A stretch of 10,222 bases of DNA, taken from NCBI GenBank assembly GCA_964614585.1, contig CAZTLW010000085.1, forward strand, positions 1 to 10,222, written 5' to 3'. Below, one piece after another: positions 5,739 to 10,222 of the stretch. Position 1 is the stretch's first letter; each line of letters opens with the position of its first letter. This DNA is from JAHEFX01 sp964614585. GTDB lineage: Bacteria; Actinomycetota; Acidimicrobiia; Spongiisociales; JAENVV01. The position numbers were made by a program, and so were the translations under genes. The notes under the pieces were generated by a model, which did no database searches, was not told the DNA's origin, and was given only the letters and a program-made list of their open reading frames with translations.

Positions 5739-5764
5739 GGAATTTCCGGTTCGGTCGCCGTGTT
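5739..5764 (+). promoter_or_regulatory. Possible ECF (SigR/SigH-type) promoter GGAAT-N18-GTT
   Basis: GGAAT at 5739-5743 is followed by exactly 18 nt and GTT at 5762-5764, on the strand leading to the cysteine-synthase gene at 5815. This equals the published actinobacterial SigR/SigH thiol-stress consensus (GGAAT-N18/19-GTT). GGAAT is also part of an odd dyad, CGGAA-T-TTCCG at 5738-5748, so it could instead be a repressor site. TTGACA at 5732-5737 is an alternative -35, but no TANNNT lies at a usable distance. No TANNNT box was found on either strand in this divergent gap. Confidence 0.35.
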
Positions 5765-5814
5765 GGTTGGGAACGCGGATCGACCACCATGGGGCCGACC
5801 GCCCAGGAGCACCC

Positions 5815-6690
5815 GTGAAGCCAGGCAACACACCCCTCGTCGAGTTGGCTGACCTCGCCCCGCCGGGGACGAGGTTGTTCGCCAAGCTCGAGTGGTACAA
5901 CCCGACCGGGTCCATCAAGGACCGGGCGGCCTGGTTCATGTTCCAGAACGCCGTCGAGGATGGGAAGCTCCGCCCGGGGATGCCGCTCATCGAGGCCACG
6001 TCGGGCAACACCGGAATCGGCCTCGCCCGCCTCGCCCTCGTCAACGGCCACCAGATGGTCATCTGCCTGCCGAAAGTCGCCACCGAGGAGCGCAAGCAAC
6101 TGCTCAGGGCGTACGGGGCCCAACTCATCGAGGTCGACGGCGGTCCCAACGACGCCATCGCCCACGCCCGGTCCCTCGTCGAGGCCGGCGAGGGGCACAT
6201 GTGTTACCAGTACGGCAATCGCTGGAACGTCTACTCGCACCTGTTCGGCACGTCGATCGAGATCCTGCGGGACTGGCCGCTCGACGCCCCGCCCACCCAC
6301 CTGTTCGCCACCTATGGCACCGGCGGGACCCTCACCGGCAACTCCAAGGGACTCGCCCGGGAGTGGACCGACATCCGGGTGCACTCGGTCGAGCCGTTCG
6401 TCGACGACCCGATCTCGGGGATGCGCAGCCAGGACGACCCCTTCCAGCCACCCGTCGCCGACCTGGCATTGGTCACGGACCGCCACCAGATCGCCAAGAA
6501 GGTCGCCGAGGACACCGTCGCCGAGACGATGACCCACGAGGGCCACTTCATCGGCACGTCGGCGGGGGCGGTCATCCGCTCGGCGCTCGACACGCTCGAC
6601 GCCGAGGGCGGGACCGCCGTGGCGATCCTCCCCGACGCCGGCTGGAAGTACCTGTCGGGTCGGCCCTGGGTCGATCCGGTCGAGGGCTGA
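5815..6690 (+). CDS. Cysteine synthase-like PLP enzyme (O-acetylserine/O-phosphoserine sulfhydrylase family)
   Basis: Predicted 291-residue fold-type II PLP enzyme. CysK/CysM proteins replace the acetate or phosphate of an activated serine with sulfide to make cysteine. Lys35 in N-P-T-G-S-I-K-D-R is the PLP lysine; T-S-G-N-T-G (62-67) binds the substrate carboxylate; G-T-G-G-T-L-T-G (168-175) holds the PLP phosphate; P-D-A-G-W-K-Y-L-S (273-281) matches the P-D-x-G-x-x-Y-L-S end of CysM proteins. Length is slightly below the usual 300-310 because it opens almost directly at the G-N-T-P-L-V-E-L motif. Start GTG 5815 has AGGAG 5 nt upstream; an ATG at 5790 is out of frame. CysM-type is favoured over CysK. 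Sulfur donor and activated serine cannot be fixed by eye. It is divergent from the sigma-factor pair and may use the GGAAT...GTT promoter. Confidence 0.88.
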   Translation: MKPGNTPLVELADLAPPGTRLFAKLEWYNPTGSIKDRAAWFMFQNAVEDGKLRPGMPLIEATSGNTGIGLARLALVNGHQMVICLPKVATEERKQLLRAYGAQLIEVDGGPNDAIAHARSLVEAGEGHMCYQYGNRWNVYSHLFGTSIEILRDWPLDAPPTHLFATYGTGGTLTGNSKGLAREWTDIRVHSVEPFVDDPISGMRSQDDPFQPPVADLALVTDRHQIAKKVAEDTVAETMTHEGHFIGTSAGAVIRSALDTLDAEGGTAVAILPDAGWKYLSGRPWVDPVEG

Positions 6691-6700
6691 GCCGGGCCAG

Positions 6701-6715
6701 CGAACCCAGGGTTCG
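6701..6715. repeat. 15-nt palindrome CGAACCC-A-GGGTTCG (copy 2 of 4)
   Basis: This is a perfect 7-1-7 inverted repeat that begins 10 bp after the cysteine-synthase stop. It is the longest of the four copies in the window and could form a small hairpin or a dimer-binding operator. Confidence 0.75.
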
Positions 6716-6767
6716 GTGACGCGGTGGCGCGCCACGTGGCCCACAGAACGAGCGACCTCGCGCCAGC

Positions 6768-6780
6768 GAACCCAGGGTTC
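6768..6780. repeat. 13-nt palindrome GAACCC-A-GGGTTC (copy 3 of 4)
   Basis: Perfect 6-1-6 inverted repeat with the same left flank (GCCAGC) as copy 2 but a different right flank. Confidence 0.75.
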
Positions 6781-6833
6781 ACACCTGCATTTTCGAGGTT
6801 GTCAGCCCGCGGAACGGCGGCGACCGACGCCCA

Positions 6834-6846
6834 CAACCCTGGGTTG
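6834..6846. repeat. 13-nt palindrome CAACCC-T-GGGTTG (copy 4 of 4, variant)
   Basis: Perfect 6-1-6 inverted repeat in which the outermost pair is C-G instead of G-C. The compensating change keeps the symmetry, which suggests that pairing or two-fold symmetry matters. It lies 7 bp beyond the 3' end of the SDR gene. Confidence 0.65.
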
Positions 6847-6852
6847 GAGGCG

Positions 6853-7632
6853 TCAGCCGAGGGGGAGGCCGGAGGCGCCCTCCTGGCCGCCGTCGATGGG
6901 CAGCACCACCCCGGTCATCCACGACGCCATGTCACTGGCGAGGTACGTCACCGCCCAGGCGACGTCCTCCACCTCGCCGAGGCGGCCCATCGGGTGCATG
7001 GCCGCCGCCCCCTCCGGGTTGCCCTTCCAGAGCATCTCCGACAGGCGGGTCTTCACGACGGCCGGGGCGATGGCGTTCACCCGCACGGTCGGCGCCATCT
7101 CCATGGCCATCTGGTGGGTCATGTAGATGAGGGCGGCCTTCGAGATGTTGTATGCCCCGATCATCGGCCCGGGCCGCATCCCGCCGACCGAGGCGGTGTT
7201 GATGATCACCCCGCCGTGCTCGCGCATCCACCCGTGCCACGCCGCCTGGCTCCACATGAGCGGGCCCATCTGGTTGACCTGCCAGGTCTTCTCCACCGCC
7301 CCCAGATCGACGTCGGCCAGTGGACCGGGGGCGGGATTGGTGCCGGCGTTGTTGACCAAGATGTCGAGCCGGCCGAAGCGCTCGACGGCGAAGGCCACCG
7401 TGCGCTCGGCGTCCTCCTTCACCTCGGCCCGGGCGACGACGGCCTCGATCCGATCCGACGCCCCGGTGGCCTCGCCGATGGCCTCGTCGATCGCCTCGAG
7501 GCTCTGCTCCTTGCGGGTCGTGACGATGACGCCGGCCGCCCCCGAACGAAGGAACTCCTCGGCGATGCCCTGGCCGATGCCACGGCTGCCGCCGGTGACG
7601 ATGGCCACCTTGCCGTCGAGTCGCACGTCCAT
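6853..7632 (-). CDS. Short-chain dehydrogenase/reductase (SDR), FabG-like
   Basis: Predicted 259-residue cytoplasmic NAD(P)-dependent oxidoreductase of the classical SDR family. The Rossmann motif T-G-G-S-R-G-I-G is at 13-20, N-N-A-G at 94-97, the structural Asn at 120 and the catalytic Ser148, Tyr161 and Lys165 in S...Y-N-I-S-K. R40-K41 after the second strand suggests NADPH preference. The C-terminal D-G-G is present. The frame is open upstream to 8046 across the rhodanese gene, but ATG 7632 has GGAAGG 7 nt upstream (7640-7645) and starts just before the fold, so it is clearly the start. Substrate unknown; steroid, acyl or sugar alcohols are all possible. Divergent from the rhodanese, convergent with the cysteine synthase. 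Confidence 0.93.
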   Translation of the reverse strand: MDVRLDGKVAIVTGGSRGIGQGIAEEFLRSGAAGVIVTTRKEQSLEAIDEAIGEATGASDRIEAVVARAEVKEDAERTVAFAVERFGRLDILVNNAGTNPAPGPLADVDLGAVEKTWQVNQMGPLMWSQAAWHGWMREHGGVIINTASVGGMRPGPMIGAYNISKAALIYMTHQMAMEMAPTVRVNAIAPAVVKTRLSEMLWKGNPEGAAAMHPMGRLGEVEDVAWAVTYLASDMASWMTGVVLPIDGGQEGASGLPLG

Positions 7633-7660
7633 GTCCGGTCCTTCCGCGGTGGGTGGCCCG

Positions 7661-7666
7661 AGGATA
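7661..7666 (-). promoter_or_regulatory. Putative -10 box TATCCT for the SDR gene
   Basis: The minus strand reads TATCCT from 7666 to 7661. RNA would start near 7654, leaving about 22 nt of leader that contains the GGAAGG ribosome site. Confidence 0.4.
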
Positions 7667-7708
7667 CGCGTCACCCGCCCACCTGGTCCGGATACCCCCG
7701 GGAGTAGG

Positions 7709-7714
7709 TACGAT
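7709..7714 (+). promoter_or_regulatory. Putative -10 box TACGAT for the rhodanese gene (leaderless)
   Basis: TACGAT ends 8 nt before ATG 7723 and no Shine-Dalgarno is seen. With the SDR box at 7661-7666 it makes a compact divergent promoter region of about 50 bp. Confidence 0.4.
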
Positions 7715-7722
7715 GCCGCACC

Positions 7723-8040
7723 ATGGGACTCTTCAACCGCCCCGTCGTCTCCGTCGAGGAGGCGCGCGATCGCACCGCCAACGGCGCCCTCCTCGTCGAC
7801 GTCCGCCGACCCGACGAGGTCCGGGCCGGGATGGCCGAGGGAGCCATCCACGTGCCAATGGACCTCGTGGAACGCAAGGCGCCCGGCTGGCAGGACCGGG
7901 AGGTGCTCGTCATCTGCCGGTCGGGCAACCGCTCGGCGACCGTGACCTCGTTCCTCCGCCGTCAGGGCGTGGAGGCGTTCAACGTCAAGGGCGGGATGCT
8001 CGCCTGGGAGCGCGCCGGCCTGCCGACGAGTCGCGGCTAG
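7723..8040 (+). CDS. Single-domain rhodanese-like sulfurtransferase
   Basis: Predicted 105-residue single rhodanese domain. Such proteins carry a persulfide on an active cysteine and transfer sulfur to thiols, cyanide or other acceptors. The active loop C-R-S-G-N-R-S-A (65-72) begins with the catalytic Cys65. The early L-L-V-D-V-R-R-P-D-E-V motif (23-33) and the final N-V-K-G-G-M-L-A-W-E-R-A-G-L-P (87-101) are standard for the GlpE/PspE-type domain. There is no signal peptide or membrane segment, so it should be cytoplasmic. Start ATG 7723 is preceded by TACGAT at 8 nt. The natural acceptor is unknown; the cysteine-synthase gene is about 1 kb away, but the SDR gene lies between them, so a pathway link is only a possibility. 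Its 3' end overlaps a possible small gene on the other strand. Confidence 0.93.
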   Translation: MGLFNRPVVSVEEARDRTANGALLVDVRRPDEVRAGMAEGAIHVPMDLVERKAPGWQDREVLVICRSGNRSATVTSFLRRQGVEAFNVKGGMLAWERAGLPTSRG

Positions 8041-8215
8041 CCGCACCGAGCAGCCAGAGGACGGCCGCCCGCCAGCGCCACGACTGGGTCGATGCCACGG
8101 GCAGATCGGGCCCGGGACGCCGCTCGGCCTCGCGAATGAGGCGCTCGAGGCCCACCTCGAGTCGACGGCGCTGTTCGTCCGTCATGCCCTCGGGTCGCTC
8201 CAGTAGCTCGATCAT
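7985..8215 (-). CDS. Possible small hypothetical protein
   Basis: A 76-codon frame. The first part (M-T-D-E-Q-R-R-R-L-E-V-G-L-E-R-L-I-R-E-A-E-R-R, about 11-33) is a charged, helix-like stretch; a short hydrophobic run follows (W-R-A-A-V-L-W-L-L-G-A-A, about 48-59) and the end is Arg/Ala-rich. TACCGT on the minus strand at 8229-8224 ends 8 nt before ATG 8215, the same leaderless arrangement as in neighbouring genes. Against it, the last 56 bp overlap the rhodanese gene antisense and no family is recognised. If real, the product is a small cytoplasmic or peripheral membrane protein of unknown role. Confidence 0.45.
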   Translation of the reverse strand: MIELLERPEGMTDEQRRRLEVGLERLIREAERRPGPDLPVASTQSWRWRAAVLWLLGAASRDSSAGRRAPRRASRP

Positions 8216-8223
8216 GGCCCCGA

Positions 8224-8229
8224 ACGGTA
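8224..8229 (-). promoter_or_regulatory. Putative -10 box TACCGT for the small gene
   Basis: The minus strand reads TACCGT, 8 nt before ATG 8215. It is the main argument that the small frame is expressed. Confidence 0.3.
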
Positions 8230-8234
8230 CGGGA

Positions 8235-8250
8235 GGCCCCTGAACGGGCC
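8235..8250 (-). terminator. Short hairpin downstream of the methyltransferase-like gene, weak terminator candidate
   Basis: GGCCC at 8235-8239 can pair with GGGCC at 8246-8250 around a 6-nt loop, 28 bp beyond the stop of the gene ending at 8279. The stem is only 5 bp and lacks a U-tract, and it sits beside the -10 box of the small gene. Confidence 0.25.
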
Positions 8251-8278
8251 GTCACCGGCGTGTTTCGAGATGGCGAAT

Positions 8279-8740
8279 TCAGCGACGGCGCAGCCCGATG
8301 AACCGGGGAGTGACTGCGGCATACTCCTCGTATTCGGGGAACCGCTGGGCGAGTCGGTACTCCTCCCACTCCGACTTCGCCCACAGCAGCGCCGCCAGCA
8401 GCACCCACGCCACCGCGGTCACCCAACCCCCCGACCAGACCACCGCCCCCGCCGCGATGATGAGGACGGCCGCGTAGATCGGGTGGCGACTGATCGCATA
8501 GGGACCCGTGCGGCGCAAGGGCACCCGGCCATTCGGGAGCGGCGAGGCGGTCAAACCCGCGCCGAGCGCCAGGCCGCCCCAGAGCCCGAGCAGGATGCCG
8601 GCGATGGCGATGGCCCACCCGACCCACGGCCACCCCGACGGCCCGTGGGCCCACGCCGCCACCGCCACGGCCGCCACCAGCACCATCTGGGCGACGACGA
8701 GCAGGTTGGCGACCACCCGATCGTTGGGGTCAGGCTCCAT
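8279..8740 (-). CDS. Isoprenylcysteine carboxyl methyltransferase (ICMT/PEMT)-like membrane protein
   Basis: Predicted 153-residue integral membrane protein with hydrophobic segments near 10-31, 38-61, 86-104 and 106-122. The diagnostic part is T-G-P-Y-A-I-S-R-H-P-I-Y (78-89), followed by the E-W-E-E-Y-R-L...F-P-E-Y-E-E-Y end (124-140). This is the S-adenosylmethionine-binding signature shared by ICMT, phospholipid methyltransferases and many uncharacterised bacterial relatives. Bacteria generally lack prenylated CaaX proteins, so the substrate here is probably a lipid or other small molecule; that is inference. ATG 8740 follows a TACGCT box by 7 nt, with no Shine-Dalgarno. It lies 21 bp downstream of the PPOX gene in the same direction, so read-through from that pair is possible. 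Confidence 0.87.
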   Translation of the reverse strand: MEPDPNDRVVANLLVVAQMVLVAAVAVAAWAHGPSGWPWVGWAIAIAGILLGLWGGLALGAGLTASPLPNGRVPLRRTGPYAISRHPIYAAVLIIAAGAVVWSGGWVTAVAWVLLAALLWAKSEWEEYRLAQRFPEYEEYAAVTPRFIGLRRR

Positions 8741-8747
8741 GGGCCGG

Positions 8748-8753
8748 AGCGTA
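8748..8753 (-). promoter_or_regulatory. Putative -10 box TACGCT for the ICMT-like gene (leaderless)
   Basis: The minus strand reads TACGCT from 8753 to 8748, 7 nt before ATG 8740. It lies in the 21-bp gap behind the PPOX gene, so the methyltransferase may have its own promoter. Confidence 0.4.
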
Positions 8754-8761
8754 TCGGGCGA

Positions 8762-9187
8762 TCAGTCGGACACGTCCGCCCGGGCGATGACTCGGTCCAT
8801 CGCCAGCCGCACCACCAACTCCCCCGCCACCCCGTTGCGGGACCCGAACTCCTCGGCCCGGTCGGCTCCCATGTACCGACCGCCGATCACGGTGGCCACC
8901 CGGCGCGCCTCGGCGACGTCGTCGTCGATCGTGACCTCGCCCTCGACGGCGACGAACGAGTACGGCGGCCGGGCGTCGTCGACGGAGATCGCCGCCCGGC
9001 CCGCCTGGCGCAGGTTGCGCCCCTTCACGGAGTCGTGCCAGGTGGTGAAGACGAGGTGGTCGCCCTCCACGACGAACCAGATCGGGGCGACGTGGGGCCG
9101 CCCGTCGTCGCGCACGGTGGCCAGGTGGCCGGTGCGGGTACCGGCGGACAAGAAGGCGACCGCCGCGTCGGCTGCCATCTCGCGCAT
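8762..9187 (-). CDS. PPOX-class (pyridoxamine-phosphate-oxidase-like) split-barrel protein, probably F420-dependent
   Basis: Predicted 141 residues, a single split-barrel domain. T-G-H-L-A-T-V-R-D-D-G-R-P-H-V-A-P-I-W-F (19-38) and H-L-V-F-T-T-W...S-V-K-G-R-N-L-R (44-60) match the actinobacterial PPOX-class F420-dependent oxidoreductases of the Rv1155 type. The region around K55, R57 and N58 would bind the cofactor phosphate. F420, FMN or haem use cannot be told apart by eye; F420 is favoured by resemblance. The start is ATG 9187, whose A is the last base of the upstream TGA (TGATG), so the gene is translationally coupled to the flavin reductase. A second in-frame ATG at 9178 is possible. Confidence 0.88.
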   Translation of the reverse strand: MREMAADAAVAFLSAGTRTGHLATVRDDGRPHVAPIWFVVEGDHLVFTTWHDSVKGRNLRQAGRAAISVDDARPPYSFVAVEGEVTIDDDVAEARRVATVIGGRYMGADRAEEFGSRNGVAGELVVRLAMDRVIARADVSD

Positions 9188-9684
9188 CAGTGGCCGCGGC
9201 GGGTGCCGCCGTACTTCATGCGGGTGTCGGACATCGACGCCGGGCGGGCCTCGTCGTCGTTGATGCCGGCGGCCACGAGCTCCCCGATGAAGAACGTGTG
9301 GCTGCCGCAGTCGACGGCCTGGCGCACCTCGCACTCCATCCAGGCGATGGCGTCGGCGAAGATGGGGGCGCCGGTGGTGCCCTCGGTGATCGGCCAGCCG
9401 TTGAGAGCCATGCCCTCTTTGGTCGCCGGCTTCGAGAACTTCACGAAGGGGCGGGTGTTCTCGGCGTCCCACAGGTTGACCGTGAACGACCCGCCGTCGC
9501 TGATGAGGCGGTGGGTGACGGCCACGGTGTCGACGCCGATCCCGATCAGCACCGGCTCCTGGGCGACCTGGGTGATCCACGACGTCGTCATGCCGTTCCA
9601 TTCGTCGCCCGCCCGCGAGCCCACGAGGGCGAGCGCGTTGGGGATCTTCCACGTGACCTGGTTGATGAGTTCGTCGGTGAGCAT
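9187..9684 (-). CDS. Flavin reductase-like FMN-binding split-barrel protein
   Basis: Predicted 165 residues. The N-terminal W-N-G-M-T-T-S-W-I-T-Q-V region (29-40), followed by the E-P-V-L-I-G-I-G strand (43-50), G-S-F-T-V-N-L (65-71) and the late D-C-G-S-H-T-F-F-I-G-E-L (125-136), is characteristic of the flavin-reductase domain that binds FMN and passes electrons from NAD(P)H, often to a partner oxygenase. No oxygenase is in the window. ATG 9684 has AGGAGG 4 nt upstream (9689-9694), among the best ribosome sites here, plus a TACCCT box at 9703-9708. First gene of a two-gene unit with the PPOX protein. A role as an independent flavoprotein is equally possible. Confidence 0.9.
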   Translation of the reverse strand: MLTDELINQVTWKIPNALALVGSRAGDEWNGMTTSWITQVAQEPVLIGIGVDTVAVTHRLISDGGSFTVNLWDAENTRPFVKFSKPATKEGMALNGWPITEGTTGAPIFADAIAWMECEVRQAVDCGSHTFFIGELVAAGINDDEARPASMSDTRMKYGGTRRGH

Positions 9685-9702
9685 GGGACCTCCTGGTGGC
9701 CG

Positions 9703-9708
9703 AGGGTA
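9703..9708 (-). promoter_or_regulatory. Putative -10 box TACCCT for the flavin reductase/PPOX pair
   Basis: The minus strand reads TACCCT from 9708 to 9703; the RNA would start near 9696, just ahead of the AGGAGG ribosome site. It is divergent from the box at 9738-9743. Confidence 0.4.
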
Positions 9709-9737
9709 TCGCCCCCGTCCGACGAATCCCGGGGGTC

Positions 9738-9743
9738 TATCCT
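9738..9743 (+). promoter_or_regulatory. Putative -10 box TATCCT for the universal stress protein gene (leaderless)
   Basis: TATCCT ends 9 nt before ATG 9753 and there is no Shine-Dalgarno between them. Confidence 0.4.
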
Positions 9744-9752
9744 GCCGGGTCC

Positions 9753-10222
9753 ATGCACGTGCTCATCGCCACGGCAGGAGCGCTCCCCCCCGCCCCGGTC
9801 GCCGACTTCCTCGAACGCGTCTGGCGCCCGGGCTTCAAGGCGTCGGTCGTCACCGCCATCCAGGTGCCGCGGGAGTTCCTCGACGAGCTCGCCGAGGAGG
9901 CCGCCGAGTGGAGCCCCCTCTACCCCGACGACGCCGACGACCGGTCGGACGACGCCGAGGCCGTGGCCCGGTACGTGACCGAGCGGGGCCACAAGCTCGC
10001 CGAGCCGGTCGTGGCGGCGCTCACGGCCCGCAACATCCCCACCCAGCCGATCTTCGTGGACGGCTCCGACGCGGCCGATGCCATCGTCGCGACCGCCGAG
10101 ACGATCGGAGCCTCGCTCATCGTCATGGGCGCCACCAAGCGCCTCTTCGACGAGGCCTCGTGGGACTCGATCTCGGCCCGGGTCGTCGAACGGGCCCGCA
10201 TCCCCACGCTGGTGGTGCCCGG
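9753..10222 (+). CDS. Universal stress protein (UspA-like) domain, 3' end beyond the window
   Basis: The frame is open from ATG 9753 to the last base (156 full codons, no stop). It starts M-H-V-L-I-A-T-A-G, a beta strand like the usual USP opening. The later part, A-D-A-I-V-A-T-A-E-T-I-G-A-S-L-I-V-M-G-A-T, then S-A-R-V-V-E-R-A-R-I-P-T-L-V-V-P, follows the USP pattern of helix, A-D-L-I-V-M-G strand and V-x-x-x-A-x-x-P-V-L-V-V end. The classical ATP loop G-x2-G-x9-G-S is not intact (M-G-A-T-K-R-L-F-D-E-A-S-W-D-S), so it may not bind ATP. An acidic insert at about 48-68 is unusual. More protein, such as a second USP domain or a membrane part, may follow outside the window. Confidence 0.75.
   Translation, partial: MHVLIATAGALPPAPVADFLERVWRPGFKASVVTAIQVPREFLDELAEEAAEWSPLYPDDADDRSDDAEAVARYVTERGHKLAEPVVAALTARNIPTQPIFVDGSDAADAIVATAETIGASLIVMGATKRLFDEASWDSISARVVERARIPTLVVP

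Larger units (their letters stand above)
6696..6780. repeat. 19-nt exact direct repeat (6696-6714 and 6762-6780) carrying the palindrome
   Basis: GCCAGCGAACCCAGGGTTC occurs twice, 66 bp apart, without mismatch. The 13-nt palindrome is its right part and GCCAGC its left flank. Between the copies lie GTGGCGCGCCAC (6724-6735), a perfect 12-nt palindrome, and the overlapping CCACGTGG (6732-6739). The whole 6691-6852 gap is noncoding and separates two convergent genes. Confidence 0.75.

Noticed and set aside
160..6846. CRISPR array or attachment sites as an explanation for the repeats
   Set aside because: Units are too short, irregularly spaced and in two distant places, with no cas, integrase or tRNA gene in the window.
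7633..8046. N-terminal extension of the SDR frame upstream of 7632
   Set aside because: It would lie antisense to the rhodanese and across the divergent promoters; ATG 7632 has a Shine-Dalgarno and the Rossmann fold starts right after it.

Overview
The window is about 10.2 kb of high-GC bacterial chromosome with tightly packed genes, short intergenic gaps and many GTG starts. The gene set suggests an actinobacterium: an F420/flavin-type PPOX protein, an actinobacterial-style ECF sigma factor with a membrane partner, and a single-domain ferritin. Member of Acidimicrobiia is my best guess, from the overall feel of the proteins and the intergenic palindromes. That placement is inference; there is no rRNA or other phylogenetic marker here.

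Layout. 1-74: tail of an FKBP-type prolyl isomerase, followed by a hairpin. 75-269: intergenic region with an approximate 50-bp direct repeat flanking a GAACCC-T-GGGTTC palindrome. 270-2055 (+): a YczE/YitT-type membrane protein and an MFS transporter. 2150-2665 (-): ferritin, convergent with the MFS gene across a hairpin. 2737-3255 (+): adenine phosphoribosyltransferase (apt). 3369-4181 (+): a microbial rhodopsin whose helix C carries the Asn-Asp-Gln (NDQ) triad of light-driven sodium pumps; it ends at a very strong GC hairpin. 4314-5701 (-): an ECF sigma factor and, in a 4-nt ATGA overlap, a single-pass membrane protein that is probably its regulator. 5815-6690 (+): a cysteine-synthase-like PLP enzyme. 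6691-6852: a repeat cluster with three more GAACCC/GGGTTC-type palindromes. 6853-7632 (-): SDR oxidoreductase. 7723-8040 (+): single-domain rhodanese. 7985-8215 (-): possible small gene. 8279-8740 (-): isoprenylcysteine methyltransferase-like membrane protein. 8762-9684 (-): a coupled pair of split-barrel flavin proteins. 9753-end (+): universal stress protein, cut by the window edge.

How the parts relate. Most of this is ordinary housekeeping and redox/stress metabolism: iron storage, sulfur handling, flavin enzymes and stress protein. There is no large operon. Many genes have a TANNNT -10 hexamer only 7-9 nt before the start codon and no Shine-Dalgarno, which points to leaderless transcripts.

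The feature most worth attention is the NDQ rhodopsin. It is a lone gene with its own terminator and no retinal-synthesis genes nearby. The second is the family of short odd-length palindromes that recurs in two intergenic regions about 6.5 kb apart. The third is the divergent sigma-factor/cysteine-synthase region, which lacks TANNNT boxes but has a GGAAT-N18-GTT arrangement like the thiol-stress SigR/SigH promoter consensus.
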